64,000 bases of DNA from Leifsonia sp. C5G2 (GCF_013359685.1 NZ_JABFMV010000003.1:186001-250000), one strand, 5' to 3'. Counted from the first letter of the stretch, positions 31,751 to 40,443 are shown. The notes: generated by a model not told the origin, from the sequence alone. Program-made: numbers and translations.

Positions 31751-32725
31751 TCAGCCGGTCGCGTTCGTGGACCGCCTCCTGCGACGGAGCCACAGGAAGC
31801 CCCCACCGACGACCCCCGCCGCAGCGACCGACCCCGCGCCGAGGGCGGGGTCGATGGCCGGGACCTCGCCGCTGTCGGGCTCGCGGTAGGTGATCACGAT
31901 GAAGCCGGCGCCCACGTGCGGTGCGTCGTTCACCGCGTCGGTCGCGGCGCCGTCCAGGTATCCGGAACCTCCGGCTCCGCAGCCCCAGCTGCCCTCGCCG
32001 ACCGCGCTGCCGCCGGCGCCGCCGCTGTAGTAGCCGCCACCACCGCCGCCGCCCGGGTGCGCCAGGGCGACGTCTTCAGGGTTGGCGGGTCGACCTCCCA
32101 TGTGCGCCGACTGCGCAGTCGACGGTCCGTCTCCCGGGCCTCCCGGGTAGTCCGTGCCGACTCCGCCTGCGCCGGCCGTCGTCGAGGTCCCGCCCGTCGC
32201 CGGAGCGCCGGTCCCGTCGCCCATCAGTGCGCCGTCGCCCCCGCTCTGCGTATCTCCGAAGGTGCCTCCGGCACCGCCGCGGCAGCCGTCGGCCGAACCG
32301 CCGCCTCCGCCCGCCATGGCGATGAGTTTGTCACCGCTGCTCAGGGCCGATGCGCCGCCGCCCAGGTAGGAGAGAGAGGGCAGCAGCCGACCTCCATCCC
32401 TGCCGGTGCCTCCCCTCAAGATGTCGCCGAAGCTCACCGGGTACGAGAAGTGGAACGCGCCGCCCGGCCCTCCGTCGGCGGGGTTCTGGCCGCCGTAACC
32501 CGAGGTTCCCGCGATCGACACGTCGACCGAGGCCACTCCAGCGGGGACGGTGAACTCCTTGTCGTTGTTGGTGAGGGTGACGGTGCAGACACCCCCGCTG
32601 CAGTCCGGTGTCGCCGCTGACGCGGGGATCGCCGATGCGAACGCCATCGTCCCGGCCAGAGCGACACTCGCGCCGGCCACCGCGCACGCCCGTCTCGCTG
32701 TGCGGCCTCTCGAACGTTCTGACAT
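31751..32725 (-). CDS. Secreted glycine-rich cell-surface protein
   Basis: 324 residues. A signal peptide (about 1-38, cleavage near ASAATPD) is followed by a small beta domain (TVTLTNNDKEFTVPAG). A long glycine-rich region (about 75-270) has many GGxGG runs and the motif GGGGGGGYYSGGAGG, resembling the glycine-rich domain of ALK-type and bacterial surface proteins. The C-terminus has a Pro-Asp-Ser-Gly segment, a hydrophobic helix and an RRRRR tail, laid out like a sorting signal but lacking LPXTG. It is probably membrane-anchored outside the cell. Confidence 0.82.
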   Translation of the reverse strand: MSERSRGRTARRACAVAGASVALAGTMAFASAIPASAATPDCSGGVCTVTLTNNDKEFTVPAGVASVDVSIAGTSGYGGQNPADGGPGGAFHFSYPVSFGDILRGGTGRDGGRLLPSLSYLGGGASALSSGDKLIAMAGGGGGSADGCRGGAGGTFGDTQSGGDGALMGDGTGAPATGGTSTTAGAGGVGTDYPGGPGDGPSTAQSAHMGGRPANPEDVALAHPGGGGGGGYYSGGAGGSAVGEGSWGCGAGGSGYLDGAATDAVNDAPHVGAGFIVITYREPDSGEVPAIDPALGAGSVAAAGVVGGGFLWLRRRRRSTNATG

Positions 32726-32856
32726 GGGTGTGGCTCCGATTCTGGGTCCCGGGAAGAGTCATCGACGCTCTGGGGTATGAGCGCCCGATGCCTTAAGAGA
32801 CCGATCCGGGACGCGGACCATGACGCGACGATCTGGCGGCGTCCGGCTCGACAGCC

Positions 32857-33651
32857 TCAGCGAGCCGCTGCCGCGGCCGGCTGCCGCGGCGGCAGGAGGA
32901 ACCGCCGCACCGCCTGCTCCACCTCCGCGGTGTCCAGGTGGAGGCCGTGCCGCGCGTCGAGTTCCCGCAGCACCGCTCCGGGGATGCGCTCGGCCATCAG
33001 CCGGGCGTGCGCGACAGGGGTCAGCGCATCCCGGGTGCCGTGCAGGATGAGGGTCTCGGCCTGGATCCGCGGCAGCGCGTCACGGCCGTCGTGGTCCCGG
33101 CTCGCGGCGAAATGCCCGCGCAGGGCCGGCCGGGAAGCGGTGCGGGAGAAGAAGCGGTCGACGTCGGCCGGGTGGCCGACCGCCCAGGCGTCGTCGAAGA
33201 ACAGCGGGAGCATCCGCTCGCGGTCGCCGCTCAGCAGGTCTGCGACCGTGGAAGGGTCGCGCGGTCGGGCGCTGCGGTCGCCCGAGGTGGTAGCGAGGAG
33301 GACGAGCTTGCGCACCCGCTCCGGGTGATCGGCGGCGAGCCACTGGGCGATCCGGCCGCCCATCGAATGTCCGACCACGTGCGCCGCCGCGACGCCGGCC
33401 GCGTCGAGCACCGCCACCGCATCGTCCGCGAATCCCCGCGTGCTGTACAGCGCCGGGTCGCCGAGGCCGCTCTCGTCGATCCCGCGGTGGTCGTAGACGA
33501 TGACGCGGAAATCGCGGGCGAGCGCGTCGGCGAACGGACCCCAGCCGCGCATCCCGGTGGCCTGCCCCGCGATCAGGAGCACGGGGACGCCCGTCCCCGC
33601 CTCGTCGTAGGCGAGGCGCGTCCCGTCGTCGGCGGTGGCGAACCTGCTCAC
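32857..33651 (-). CDS. Alpha/beta hydrolase
   Basis: 264 residues from GTG 33651, which overlaps the ABC gene stop (GTGA). Typical features are the oxyanion loop and strand VPVLLIAGQATGMRGW, VIVYDHRG, nucleophile elbow VGHSMGGR (Ser), and a late Asp (HGTRDALTPV) and His (DARHGLHLD). These complete a Ser-Asp-His triad. It is likely an esterase or a proline iminopeptidase-like enzyme; the substrate is unknown. It is the third gene of the TetR-ABC-hydrolase operon. Confidence 0.87.
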   Translation of the reverse strand: MSRFATADDGTRLAYDEAGTGVPVLLIAGQATGMRGWGPFADALARDFRVIVYDHRGIDESGLGDPALYSTRGFADDAVAVLDAAGVAAAHVVGHSMGGRIAQWLAADHPERVRKLVLLATTSGDRSARPRDPSTVADLLSGDRERMLPLFFDDAWAVGHPADVDRFFSRTASRPALRGHFAASRDHDGRDALPRIQAETLILHGTRDALTPVAHARLMAERIPGAVLRELDARHGLHLDTAEVEQAVRRFLLPPRQPAAAAAR

Positions 33652-34475
33652 GCCGCTCCGTGCGCCCGAGCCGCGAGAGGGCGCTCGCGGACGGCGCGTG
33701 CGCTCCACCGGCCGTCGGCCTTCTCCACCCGGATCGCGTGCTCGAACGCGCGCGTCACGGTCTCGGTGGTGACCGCGTCGTCGATGCCACCCACGGCGAC
33801 CGTCCGCCCGTGCGAGATCAGCAGGGCGTGCGTCGTCGTCTCCGGCAACTCCTCCAGGTGGTGCGTGACCAGCACGGAGGCGAGCTCGGGGGCGCTGTGC
33901 GAGAGGCCGTCGATGGTCTCCAGCAGCTGCTCGCGCGCGGCGACGTCGAGCCCGGTCGTGGGCTCGTCCAGGAGCAGCAGCCGCGGCTCGGAGACGAGCG
34001 CGCGGGCGATGAGCGCCCGTCCACGCTCCCCCTGCGAGAGCGTGGGCCAGCGGGCGTCGCGCCGCTCGTCGAGCCCGACCGAGTGGATGAGCTCCCGCGC
34101 CCTGCGCACCTCCTCCGCCGTCGGCTCCCATCGCATGGGCGGCTCCAGCGTCCCGGTGATCCCGGTGAGCACCACCTCGGTCGCCGTCAGGGGCGAGCGC
34201 ACCGGGTGCCGCGGGTTGACGTGGCCGATGTGGCGGCGAAGCTCCTGCAGCTCGACCCGGCCGAGACGCCGGCCGAGCACGTCGACGGTGCCGGAGGTCG
34301 GGAAGGTGAGCGCACCGCAGAAGCCGAGCACGGTCGACTTGCCTGCACCGTTCGGCCCGAGCAGCGCCCAGTGCTCGCCCGCGCGGACCGTGAGGTCGAT
34401 CCCGTCGAGGATCTGGGTGCCGTCGCGCCGGAACGTGACGTCGTGGAGTTCGAGGACGGTGTCGTGCGAGTTCAC
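33648..34475 (-). CDS. ABC transporter ATP-binding protein
   Basis: 275 residues. Walker A GPNGAGKST (about 41-49), signature LSQGERGRA and Walker B LLLLDEPTTGLD are intact, with a switch His (LVTHHLEEL). The domain has the MolC/ModF-like single-copy form. No permease is encoded in the same operon. The nearest membrane protein is the divergent 35176-36273 product, which could pair with it. The gene starts 9 bp after the TetR stop. Confidence 0.87.
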   Translation of the reverse strand: MNSHDTVLELHDVTFRRDGTQILDGIDLTVRAGEHWALLGPNGAGKSTVLGFCGALTFPTSGTVDVLGRRLGRVELQELRRHIGHVNPRHPVRSPLTATEVVLTGITGTLEPPMRWEPTAEEVRRARELIHSVGLDERRDARWPTLSQGERGRALIARALVSEPRLLLLDEPTTGLDVAAREQLLETIDGLSHSAPELASVLVTHHLEELPETTTHALLISHGRTVAVGGIDDAVTTETVTRAFEHAIRVEKADGRWSARAVRERPLAARAHGAA

Positions 34476-34484
34476 CGATCCACC

Positions 34485-35087
34485 CTAACGGCGGACGTCG
34501 GCGGCCACCCGGTCGACGGCGGTGAGGTAGGTCTCCGGGTCGAAGTCGGCGAAGAGCGTCTTCTGGGTGACGTAGCCCTGGATGATGCCCATGTAGAGGG
34601 TGGCGTCCTGGGCGGCGCGGGCGGCGGCCTCCTCGGGCGGGAAGCCGCCGCGGCGCTCGTACCAGGTGACGAGATAGTCGGTGAAGAGGCCGCGGATGCG
34701 GGCGCCGACGCGCACGGCGATCTCGCCGAGTCGCGCGTTGATGGGCATCTGGCCCCAGATCTGCAGCAGCAGGCTGAGGTCCGGGATCTGCGACTCGATG
34801 CCGTCCAGCAGCAGGCGGACCATCTGCCCCGGCGTCGGGAGCGGGTCGCGGCCGCGGGCGTCGGCCACCTCGACGAAGCGGTCGTCGAGGACCGTGGAGA
34901 CGGCGAGCTCGACCAGTTCCTCCTTGCTCTTGTAGTGGCCGTAGATCGCGCCGGCGGAGAGCCCCGACTCGGCGATGATGTCGGCCATCGACGTCTGCTG
35001 GAAGCCGCTGCGCGCGAAGCAGCGGAGCGCCGCCTGCGCGATCTGGCGGCGGCGGGCCTGCCGGTGCTCCTCGGTGACCTTCGGCAT
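34485..35087 (-). CDS. TetR family transcriptional repressor
   Basis: 200 residues from ATG 35087, with GGAGG ribosome binding site. The N-terminal HTH (QIAQAALRCFARSGFQQTSMADIIAESGLSAGAIYGHYKSKEEL) is a textbook TetR domain; the C-terminal half is the ligand domain. Two near-identical operator-like palindromes lie in the divergent promoter with the efflux-type membrane protein, so it probably represses itself, the downstream ABC/hydrolase genes and the divergent gene. Confidence 0.9.
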   Translation of the reverse strand: MPKVTEEHRQARRRQIAQAALRCFARSGFQQTSMADIIAESGLSAGAIYGHYKSKEELVELAVSTVLDDRFVEVADARGRDPLPTPGQMVRLLLDGIESQIPDLSLLLQIWGQMPINARLGEIAVRVGARIRGLFTDYLVTWYERRGGFPPEEAAARAAQDATLYMGIIQGYVTQKTLFADFDPETYLTAVDRVAADVRR

Positions 35088-35102
35088 TCCGTCCTCCACA
35101 AA

Positions 35103-35163
35103 AAGAATGATCGTTCTTGACACTACCGGATCGACGGATCACTATAAAGAACGAGCATTCGTT
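35103..35163. promoter_or_regulatory. Divergent promoter with two TetR operator candidates
   Basis: AAGAATGATCGTTCTT (35103-35118) and AAGAACGAGCATTCGTT (35147-35163) contain the same 13-mer, GAATGnTCGTTCT, once on each strand with one mismatch. Between and overlapping them are TTGACA (35117-35122) and TATAAA (35143-35148), a rightward promoter with a rather long 20-bp spacer. Repressor binding would cover both elements. Confidence 0.65.
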
Positions 35164-35175
35164 TTTGGAGGAATC

Positions 35176-36273
35176 ATGTCCGCACCCACCGCCCTCGCAC
35201 CCGAGCCCCCGGCCCTCGAGACGCCGCCTGCGGTCGCACGCGTGCACACCCCCTGGCGCCGCACCGTCGGCCTCGCGCTCGGCGCCGGTCTCGCCGTCGT
35301 CGTCATCCTCCTGGCCTTCCTCTGGCCGACCGTGACCTCCTCGGTGAAAGACCTGCCGATCGCGGTGACCGGCTCCCCCGCCGCCGTCTCGGCGGTCACC
35401 GCGCAGCTGAACAAGAGCGCGGAGGGCGCGCTGGCGCTGACCACCGCCTCCTCCCGGGCCGACGCGGTGAAGCTCATCGAGAACAGGACGGTCGACGGCG
35501 CGATCGTGCTCGGCGAGCGGCCGGAGGTGCTCACCGCCTCGGCGAACGGCGCCGCCGTGAGCCAGTTGCTCGGCCAGCTGGCCGCCAAGCTGCAGGCGCA
35601 GGCGCAGCAGCAGGCCGACGCGGCGGTGCAGCAGGCCGTCGCCGCAGGCAAGGCCCCGGCCGGCACGGTCGCGCCGAAGATCACCGTCGCGGTGACCGAT
35701 GTCGTCCCGCTCGCCTCCACCGACGCTCGCGGGCTCGGGCTCACCGCGTCGTCGTTCCCGCTGGTCCTCGGCGGGATGATCGGCGGCGTCCTGATCTCGA
35801 TCCTCGTCGCGGGCAGCTGGCGACGGCTGACCGCGGTCGCCGTCTACGCGGTGGCGGGCGGACTCGCGGTGACCGGCATCATGCAGGGCTGGTTCGGCAT
35901 CCTGCAGGGCGCGTTCTGGGCGAACTGGCTGGCCGTGTCCCTCTCGATGCTCGCCACCTCCGCCTTCATCGTCGGGATGAACGCGCTGCTCGGCCGCGCA
36001 GGCATCGCCGTCGGCGCCGTGGTCACGGTGCTCATCGGCAACCCGCTCTCCTCCGCGGCCCAGCCGCTGCAGTTCGTCGCGGCGCCCTGGGGCGAGATCG
36101 GACAGTGGTTCGTGCCGGGCGCGTCGGTGACCCTGCTGCGCGACCTCTCCTACTTCCCCGCGGCCGACGCGCTGTTCCCCTGGCTGGTGCTGCTCGGCTG
36201 GGCGGCGGTCGGCGTGGTCGCGATGCTCGCCGGCCACTTCCGCGACCAGGAGGTGAGCGAAGCGGCGGCCTGA
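35176..36273 (+). CDS. ABC-2/YhgE-type membrane protein, likely efflux component
   Basis: 365 residues. One N-terminal helix (about 32-50) is followed by an extracytoplasmic domain of about 150 residues (with VKDLPIAVTG and a Gln/Ala-rich helix). About six C-terminal helices complete the layout of DUF3533/YhgE-Pip-like ABC-2 membrane proteins. TTTTTGGAGGAATC precedes ATG 35176. It is controlled by the adjacent TetR. It may work with the divergent ABC ATPase to expel a toxic compound; this is inference from position. Confidence 0.82.
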   Translation: MSAPTALAPEPPALETPPAVARVHTPWRRTVGLALGAGLAVVVILLAFLWPTVTSSVKDLPIAVTGSPAAVSAVTAQLNKSAEGALALTTASSRADAVKLIENRTVDGAIVLGERPEVLTASANGAAVSQLLGQLAAKLQAQAQQQADAAVQQAVAAGKAPAGTVAPKITVAVTDVVPLASTDARGLGLTASSFPLVLGGMIGGVLISILVAGSWRRLTAVAVYAVAGGLAVTGIMQGWFGILQGAFWANWLAVSLSMLATSAFIVGMNALLGRAGIAVGAVVTVLIGNPLSSAAQPLQFVAAPWGEIGQWFVPGASVTLLRDLSYFPAADALFPWLVLLGWAAVGVVAMLAGHFRDQEVSEAAA

Positions 36274-36323
36274 CGCTCGGCCTTCCTTCGACGTTCACCT
36301 AGGGGACGCACAGGCCCGCTCCC

Positions 36324-36329
36324 TACTCT
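36324..36329 (+). promoter_or_regulatory. -10 hexamer TACTCT, leaderless start
   Basis: TACTCT is 8 nt before ATG 36338 with no ribosome binding site. It is the promoter of the four-gene coiled-coil/OmpA operon. Confidence 0.45.
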
Positions 36330-36337
36330 CAGCGGTT

Positions 36338-37012
36338 ATGACGCCTCAGCCGCTCCGACTGGGTCCCTTGGCGCGCCGCCGGCTCGGCCGGCTGGCGCGC
36401 CAGGACGCGGCCGCCGTGCACGACACGGACGCCCAGCGCGAGCAGACCACGACGCCGACCGTCGCGACGCTGCAGGCGCGGGCCGACGCCTACGCCCGGC
36501 GCGAGGAGGAGCGGTTCTTCCGCGGGATGCGGCGCGAGCTCACCGAGCACCGGATGCTCGCCTCGGCCCTGCGGGCCGACCTCGACGCCTACGAGGAGCG
36601 GATCGACCGCGTCCCGGACGCCGAGCGGGCCCGCGTGGCCGAAGGCCAGGGCCCCGCGTTCGAGGAGCTGCGCAGGCTCGAGCGCCGCATCCGCCGGGCC
36701 CACCGCCGCGCGAGCGAGCTGAGTGCGCGTATCAACACCCGCTTCACGGCCGCCCAGCTGCGCGCCGCCCGCATGTTCGACCGCTCCGACGAGAAGGCCG
36801 CCGTCTACTGGGGCGCCCTGCGCCAGGCGACCTCCGGCCGCGTCGCGCCCCAGCCTCCCGCGCTGCGCCGCACCGGGTGGCTGAGCTCGCGCGGCACGGC
36901 CGTCGACCCGTTGCATCCCGCCCCCGGGGACGACCTCAGCGTGCGCACCACAGGCCGCGGGCCTGCCGCGTACGACGACCGCGATCCGAGGAGGACCGAT
37001 GCCCAGGCGTGA
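36338..37012 (+). CDS. Coiled-coil hypothetical protein A
   Basis: 224 residues. After a basic N-terminus, residues 40-150 are a charged helical region rich in Arg, Glu and Ala (ARREEERFFRGMRRELTEHRMLASALRADLDAYEERI). They end before a Pro-rich tail. No membrane segment or known domain. First gene of a four-gene operon; its end overlaps the next start by 14 bp. Function unknown. Confidence 0.75.
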   Translation: MTPQPLRLGPLARRRLGRLARQDAAAVHDTDAQREQTTTPTVATLQARADAYARREEERFFRGMRRELTEHRMLASALRADLDAYEERIDRVPDAERARVAEGQGPAFEELRRLERRIRRAHRRASELSARINTRFTAAQLRAARMFDRSDEKAAVYWGALRQATSGRVAPQPPALRRTGWLSSRGTAVDPLHPAPGDDLSVRTTGRGPAAYDDRDPRRTDAQA

Positions 37013-37352
37013 ACGACTGAAGGACTACCGCGTCCCGCGCACGGGCGGCCTGCGACGTCGGCTGCTCTGGCGACTGCGGCGCATGCGGCACGCGGTCGAT
37101 GTGGAGACGCTGGAGGTGTTCGAGCACGAGCTGTCGGCTTTCGAGCGCGCCGGCGTCGCCGACCTGGAGCGGCAGCGGACGCGCAACGTCGCCGCCGCCT
37201 CGGCCCGCGTCGCCGAGGCGCAGACCCGGGAGGAGCTGATCCGCCGGGCGCTCGCTCGGGCCGACGACGACATCCGCCGGGCCGAGCTCGACGCGGAGCG
37301 GCTGGACGCCAAGCTCGCCGGACACGACCCCGACTTCCACACCTACGCCTGA
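36999..37352 (+). CDS. Coiled-coil hypothetical protein B
   Basis: 117 residues, strongly basic at the N-terminus (GLRRRLLWRLRRMRH) and with a long charged helix to the end (DLERQRTRNVAAASARVAEAQTREELIRRALARADDDI). The start overlaps the end of protein A, and the membrane-protein gene follows 9 bp later. It resembles a scaffold or adaptor, but no family is recognised. Confidence 0.72.
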   Translation: MPRRERLKDYRVPRTGGLRRRLLWRLRRMRHAVDVETLEVFEHELSAFERAGVADLERQRTRNVAAASARVAEAQTREELIRRALARADDDIRRAELDAERLDAKLAGHDPDFHTYA

Positions 37353-37361
37353 GAGGACGCC

Positions 37362-38276
37362 ATGGCACGCGACATCGTCACCCGCCCGCCGCGCCTGCGC
37401 CCGCGCGTCGGCCACGTCTCCCCGTTCGCGCACGTCATGGTCTACGTGCTGCTCGCCGCCATGATCGCGGTCGACTACATCCTGCTCGCCCAGGCGCTCA
37501 CCCTGCTGCTGCGCAACGACAGCCAGTACGGCTCGATCGGCGTGCAGATGTACGTCATCACCTTCGGGATCTCGCTCGCCGTCGTGACGCTGCCGCACGT
37601 CGTCGCCGTGCTGCTCCGGCGGGTGCAGGCGGGCGTCATGTCCCGCCGCTGGATCGCGACCGCGGTCGTGCTCGCCCTGGTATGGGCCGCGATCCTGGCC
37701 GCCATCACGATCGCCCGGATCAAGGCGGGCATCGATGCGCAGAACGCCGGCGGCCTCACCGGGCTCGTCGGCGGCGCCCAGACCGCGCAGCCGAGCGGGT
37801 TCTCGTGGACGGCGCCGGACACGATCATGGCGTTCCTCATGCTCGGCGTGCTCACCACCTCCGGGGCACTGAGCTTCGTCGTCGCCTGGCTGACCACGAA
37901 GCCGCTGCTGACCGCGGCCGAGAAGGCGCACGCGCACGTCGCCCGGCTGCGGCTGCACCGCGACCGCCTGCTCGGCGAGGCCGTCGCGGCGCAGGAGCGC
38001 ACCCGCTCGGCGATGCTGCTCGACACCCACGACGCCGTGCGGTACACCGGCGCGCGCGTCACGTTCCACTCACGGATGGACGTGGTGCGCGCCCAGCTCG
38101 CCACCCGCCTGGCGCAGCGCGAGCGCGACCCGGAGAGCACCAGCCAGATCATCCGCGAGCTGCGGTCGCATCGCGTCGTGGAGGCGGCGGATGTGACGCC
38201 TCCCCTGACATCGGGAGGCCCAGGCGCGTCTGGCGGCTCAGGCGCGGCGGGCGCGGGACCGGAGGTCGCCCCGTGA
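37362..38276 (+). CDS. Four-TM membrane protein with cytoplasmic coiled coil
   Basis: 304 residues. Helices at about 25-47, 62-85, 100-123 and 147-170 are followed by a cytoplasmic amphipathic region (KAHAHVARLRLHRDRLLGEAVAAQERTRSAMLLDTHDAVRYTGARVT) and a Gly/Ser-rich end. GAGAGGA precedes ATG 37362. The stop overlaps the lipoprotein start (GTGA). It could anchor the two upstream coiled-coil proteins and couple them to the OmpA lipoprotein across the membrane. Confidence 0.75.
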   Translation: MARDIVTRPPRLRPRVGHVSPFAHVMVYVLLAAMIAVDYILLAQALTLLLRNDSQYGSIGVQMYVITFGISLAVVTLPHVVAVLLRRVQAGVMSRRWIATAVVLALVWAAILAAITIARIKAGIDAQNAGGLTGLVGGAQTAQPSGFSWTAPDTIMAFLMLGVLTTSGALSFVVAWLTTKPLLTAAEKAHAHVARLRLHRDRLLGEAVAAQERTRSAMLLDTHDAVRYTGARVTFHSRMDVVRAQLATRLAQRERDPESTSQIIRELRSHRVVEAADVTPPLTSGGPGASGGSGAAGAGPEVAP

Positions 38277-39466
38277 GCCGCGTCGTGTCCCGCCCGCGGC
38301 TCCTCGCCGCCGCCGCGGCCGTCGTCGCCCTGTGCGCCGGCCTGACCGCCTGCACGTCAGCCACCGCCTCGGGTCAGGCGTGCGACCAGTCCGCCAAGCG
38401 CAACCTGGGCGTCGTCGCCGGCAGCACCGCGAACGCGCCCGCCGTCGCGCTCCCGGCCTCCGCCTCCGCGACGCTGGAGGCCGCGGGCAAGACCAACGGC
38501 TCGGTGACGGTCGTGGTCCCCTCCGGCACCCCGCAGGTCATGGGCACCACCGCGCTCGGCTCGTCCGCGCAGGACGCGATCGTCTGCCAGAACGACCAGC
38601 GCACCAAGCTCACCCAGATCACCTCGTACATCGACGGGCTCAAGGCGACCGCGCCGGAGGTCGACTTCCTCGGCGCCATCGACCAGGCCGCGCGCGACCT
38701 CGGCTCGAAGCCGATGGGCGTCGTCGTCATCGGCAGCGGCCTGCAGACCACCGACCCGCTGAACTTCGCGGGCACCGGCCTGCTCTACGCCGACCCGGCG
38801 CAGGTGGTCTCCGACCTCAGCTCCCGCAACCTGCTGCCGAAGGACCTCAAGGGCGTCACCGTGTACTGGTCCGGGATGGGCGACACGGCGGGCGCCCAGC
38901 AGCCGCTGACAGTGCCCGCCCGCAGCAACCTGGAGGCGATCTGGTCGGCCGTCGTCACGGCCGCGGGCGGAACGCTCTCGCTGCTGCCGGAGCCCGCCTC
39001 GGGCAGCGCGCCGGCGGGCCTTCCCGCGGTGACCCCGGTCGCTGTGGAGGCCGTGGCCACCAAGACGGACTGGTCACGGCCGGTGGTCATCCGCAACAGC
39101 GAGCTGCTGTTCACCAAGGACACCGCCGATTTCACCGACCCGGCCGCAGCCCAGAAGGTGCTGGCACAACTGGTGCCGACGATCGAGCAGAACGGCAAGG
39201 TCGTCACCGTCACCGGCACCGCATCCAAGGATCAGGCGACCGACAACAGTGCGGACACGGCCCTCTCGCTGCGGCGGGCGGATGCCGTGAAGGCGGCGCT
39301 GGTCTCGCTCGGGGTCCCGTCCGCGCTGCTCCAGACCGCGGGCGTCGGGTTCGAGTGGTGCGGCTTCCGCCCGGAGACGGACGCGAGCGGCCGCTACTCC
39401 GACGCGCTGGCCGAGCAGAACCGGTCCGTCATCCTCACCTCCGCCGGCGTGGGGCTCTGCGGGTAG
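38273..39466 (+). CDS. OmpA-family lipoprotein
   Basis: 397 residues from GTG 38273. Signal peptide with lipobox LTAC (Cys about 27). The middle region (about 60-280) contains repeated VVVPSGTPQVMG-like and DFLGAIDQAARDLGSKPMGVVVIGSGLQTT strands, reminiscent of a von Willebrand A-like fold. The C-terminal OmpA domain (about 285-395) has the peptidoglycan-binding D..R pattern (LSLRRADAVKAALVSLGVP). Last gene of the operon. An OmpA-like domain in an organism without an outer membrane suggests tethering of a membrane complex to the cell wall. Confidence 0.83.
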   Translation: MSRVVSRPRLLAAAAAVVALCAGLTACTSATASGQACDQSAKRNLGVVAGSTANAPAVALPASASATLEAAGKTNGSVTVVVPSGTPQVMGTTALGSSAQDAIVCQNDQRTKLTQITSYIDGLKATAPEVDFLGAIDQAARDLGSKPMGVVVIGSGLQTTDPLNFAGTGLLYADPAQVVSDLSSRNLLPKDLKGVTVYWSGMGDTAGAQQPLTVPARSNLEAIWSAVVTAAGGTLSLLPEPASGSAPAGLPAVTPVAVEAVATKTDWSRPVVIRNSELLFTKDTADFTDPAAAQKVLAQLVPTIEQNGKVVTVTGTASKDQATDNSADTALSLRRADAVKAALVSLGVPSALLQTAGVGFEWCGFRPETDASGRYSDALAEQNRSVILTSAGVGLCG

Positions 39467-39500
39467 GAATCATCCTGCGCCGCTCGCCGTTGTCCCGGGC

Positions 39501-40148
39501 ATGACGACCATCGGATTCATCGGATCAGGACACATCGGCTCCCAGCTCGCCCGTCTCGCCGTCGCGCGCGGCTACGACGTGGTGCTCAGCAACTCTCGCG
39601 GGCCGGAAACGCTCCAGGCCCTCGTGGCCGAGCTTGGCGAGCACGCCCGCGCGGCGACCCCGGCCGAGGCGGCGGCCGCAGGCGACCTCGTGGTGGTGAC
39701 CACCCCGCTCGCGGCGGAGGCGACGCTGCCCGTCGCGCAGCTCGCGGGCAAGATCGTGATCGACACCAACAACTACTACCCGCAGCGCGACGGGCACATC
39801 GCGGAGCTCGACGACGAGTCGACGACGGTGGCCGAGCGCCTGCAGAGGGTGCTGCCGACCTCCCACGTCGTCAAGGCGTTCAACCACATCGGCGCGGCCG
39901 ACCTGACCAGGCAGAGCCTGCCGGCAGGGGCGCCGGACCGCCGCGCGCTGATCGTGGCCGGCGACGACGCGGACGCCCGCGCGCGCGTCGCCGCGCTGAT
40001 CGACGAGTTCGGGTACGACGCGGTCGACATCGGCGGACTGGCCGAGGGATGGCGGGCACAGCGGGACACTCCCGCCTACGGCCCACGGCTCGACGTCGCG
40101 GGTCTCCGCGACGCACTGGCGGCCGCGAAGCGCTACCGCGACAGGTGA
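39501..40148 (+). CDS. NADPH-dependent F420 reductase-like (NpcD/Fno type) oxidoreductase
   Basis: 215 residues. The Rossmann motif GFIGSGHIGSQLARLAV at the N-terminus and DTNNYYPQRDG and VKAFNHIGA segments match the family around Fno and related NAD(P)-binding reductases. Whether it uses F420 cannot be told from sequence. It is a paralogue of the protein at 54564-55235 (shared VVKAFNHIG, IDTNNYY/VDSMNYW and PDRRAL segments). It follows the OmpA gene by 34 bp on the same strand. Confidence 0.85.
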   Translation: MTTIGFIGSGHIGSQLARLAVARGYDVVLSNSRGPETLQALVAELGEHARAATPAEAAAAGDLVVVTTPLAAEATLPVAQLAGKIVIDTNNYYPQRDGHIAELDDESTTVAERLQRVLPTSHVVKAFNHIGAADLTRQSLPAGAPDRRALIVAGDDADARARVAALIDEFGYDAVDIGGLAEGWRAQRDTPAYGPRLDVAGLRDALAAAKRYRDR

Positions 40149-40164
40149 CCGGCGCCGGTGGGGC

Positions 40165-40443
40165 TCAGACCGTCGACTCGGCGGCGGAGATGAGCTCCAC
40201 CGACAGATCGCTGTCGTCCGCTTCGGCGGCGGCGCGCGCCGAGAGGAAGCTCCCGCTCACGAACGCCACGGTGGCGAACACGAGGCCCACGACGAGGTCG
40301 GCCCACTCGGTGGGGGTGAGGTGCTGCAGCAGCCCTCCCGTCCCCTCGGTGGCGTCGGCCGCGTCCGGAGCCAGGAGCAGGCCGAATGCCATGGCCGACA
40401 CGGCGGCCGAGAACCCCAGCAGGTACCACGCGACTTCTTTCAC
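40165..40443 (-). CDS. Small two-TM membrane protein
   Basis: 92 residues with two hydrophobic segments (about 4-24 and 48-70) joined by an acidic loop, and an acidic C-terminus ending in ELISAAESTV. No known family. It is divergent from the DUF4062-STAND gene (129 bp between starts) and convergent with the reductase. Confidence 0.65.
   Translation of the reverse strand: MKEVAWYLLGFSAAVSAMAFGLLLAPDAADATEGTGGLLQHLTPTEWADLVVGLVFATVAFVSGSFLSARAAAEADDSDLSVELISAAESTV

Noticed and set aside
32857-36237. A minus-strand frame of over 1,100 codons covering hydrolase, ABC, TetR and efflux genes
   Set aside because: Only its last 264 residues (the hydrolase) look like protein. The rest is a shadow of the genes on other frames.
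35176-36273. MFS or MmpL identity for the efflux membrane protein
   Set aside because: One N-terminal helix plus six C-terminal helices with a large outer domain fits ABC-2/YhgE-type, not 12-TM carriers.
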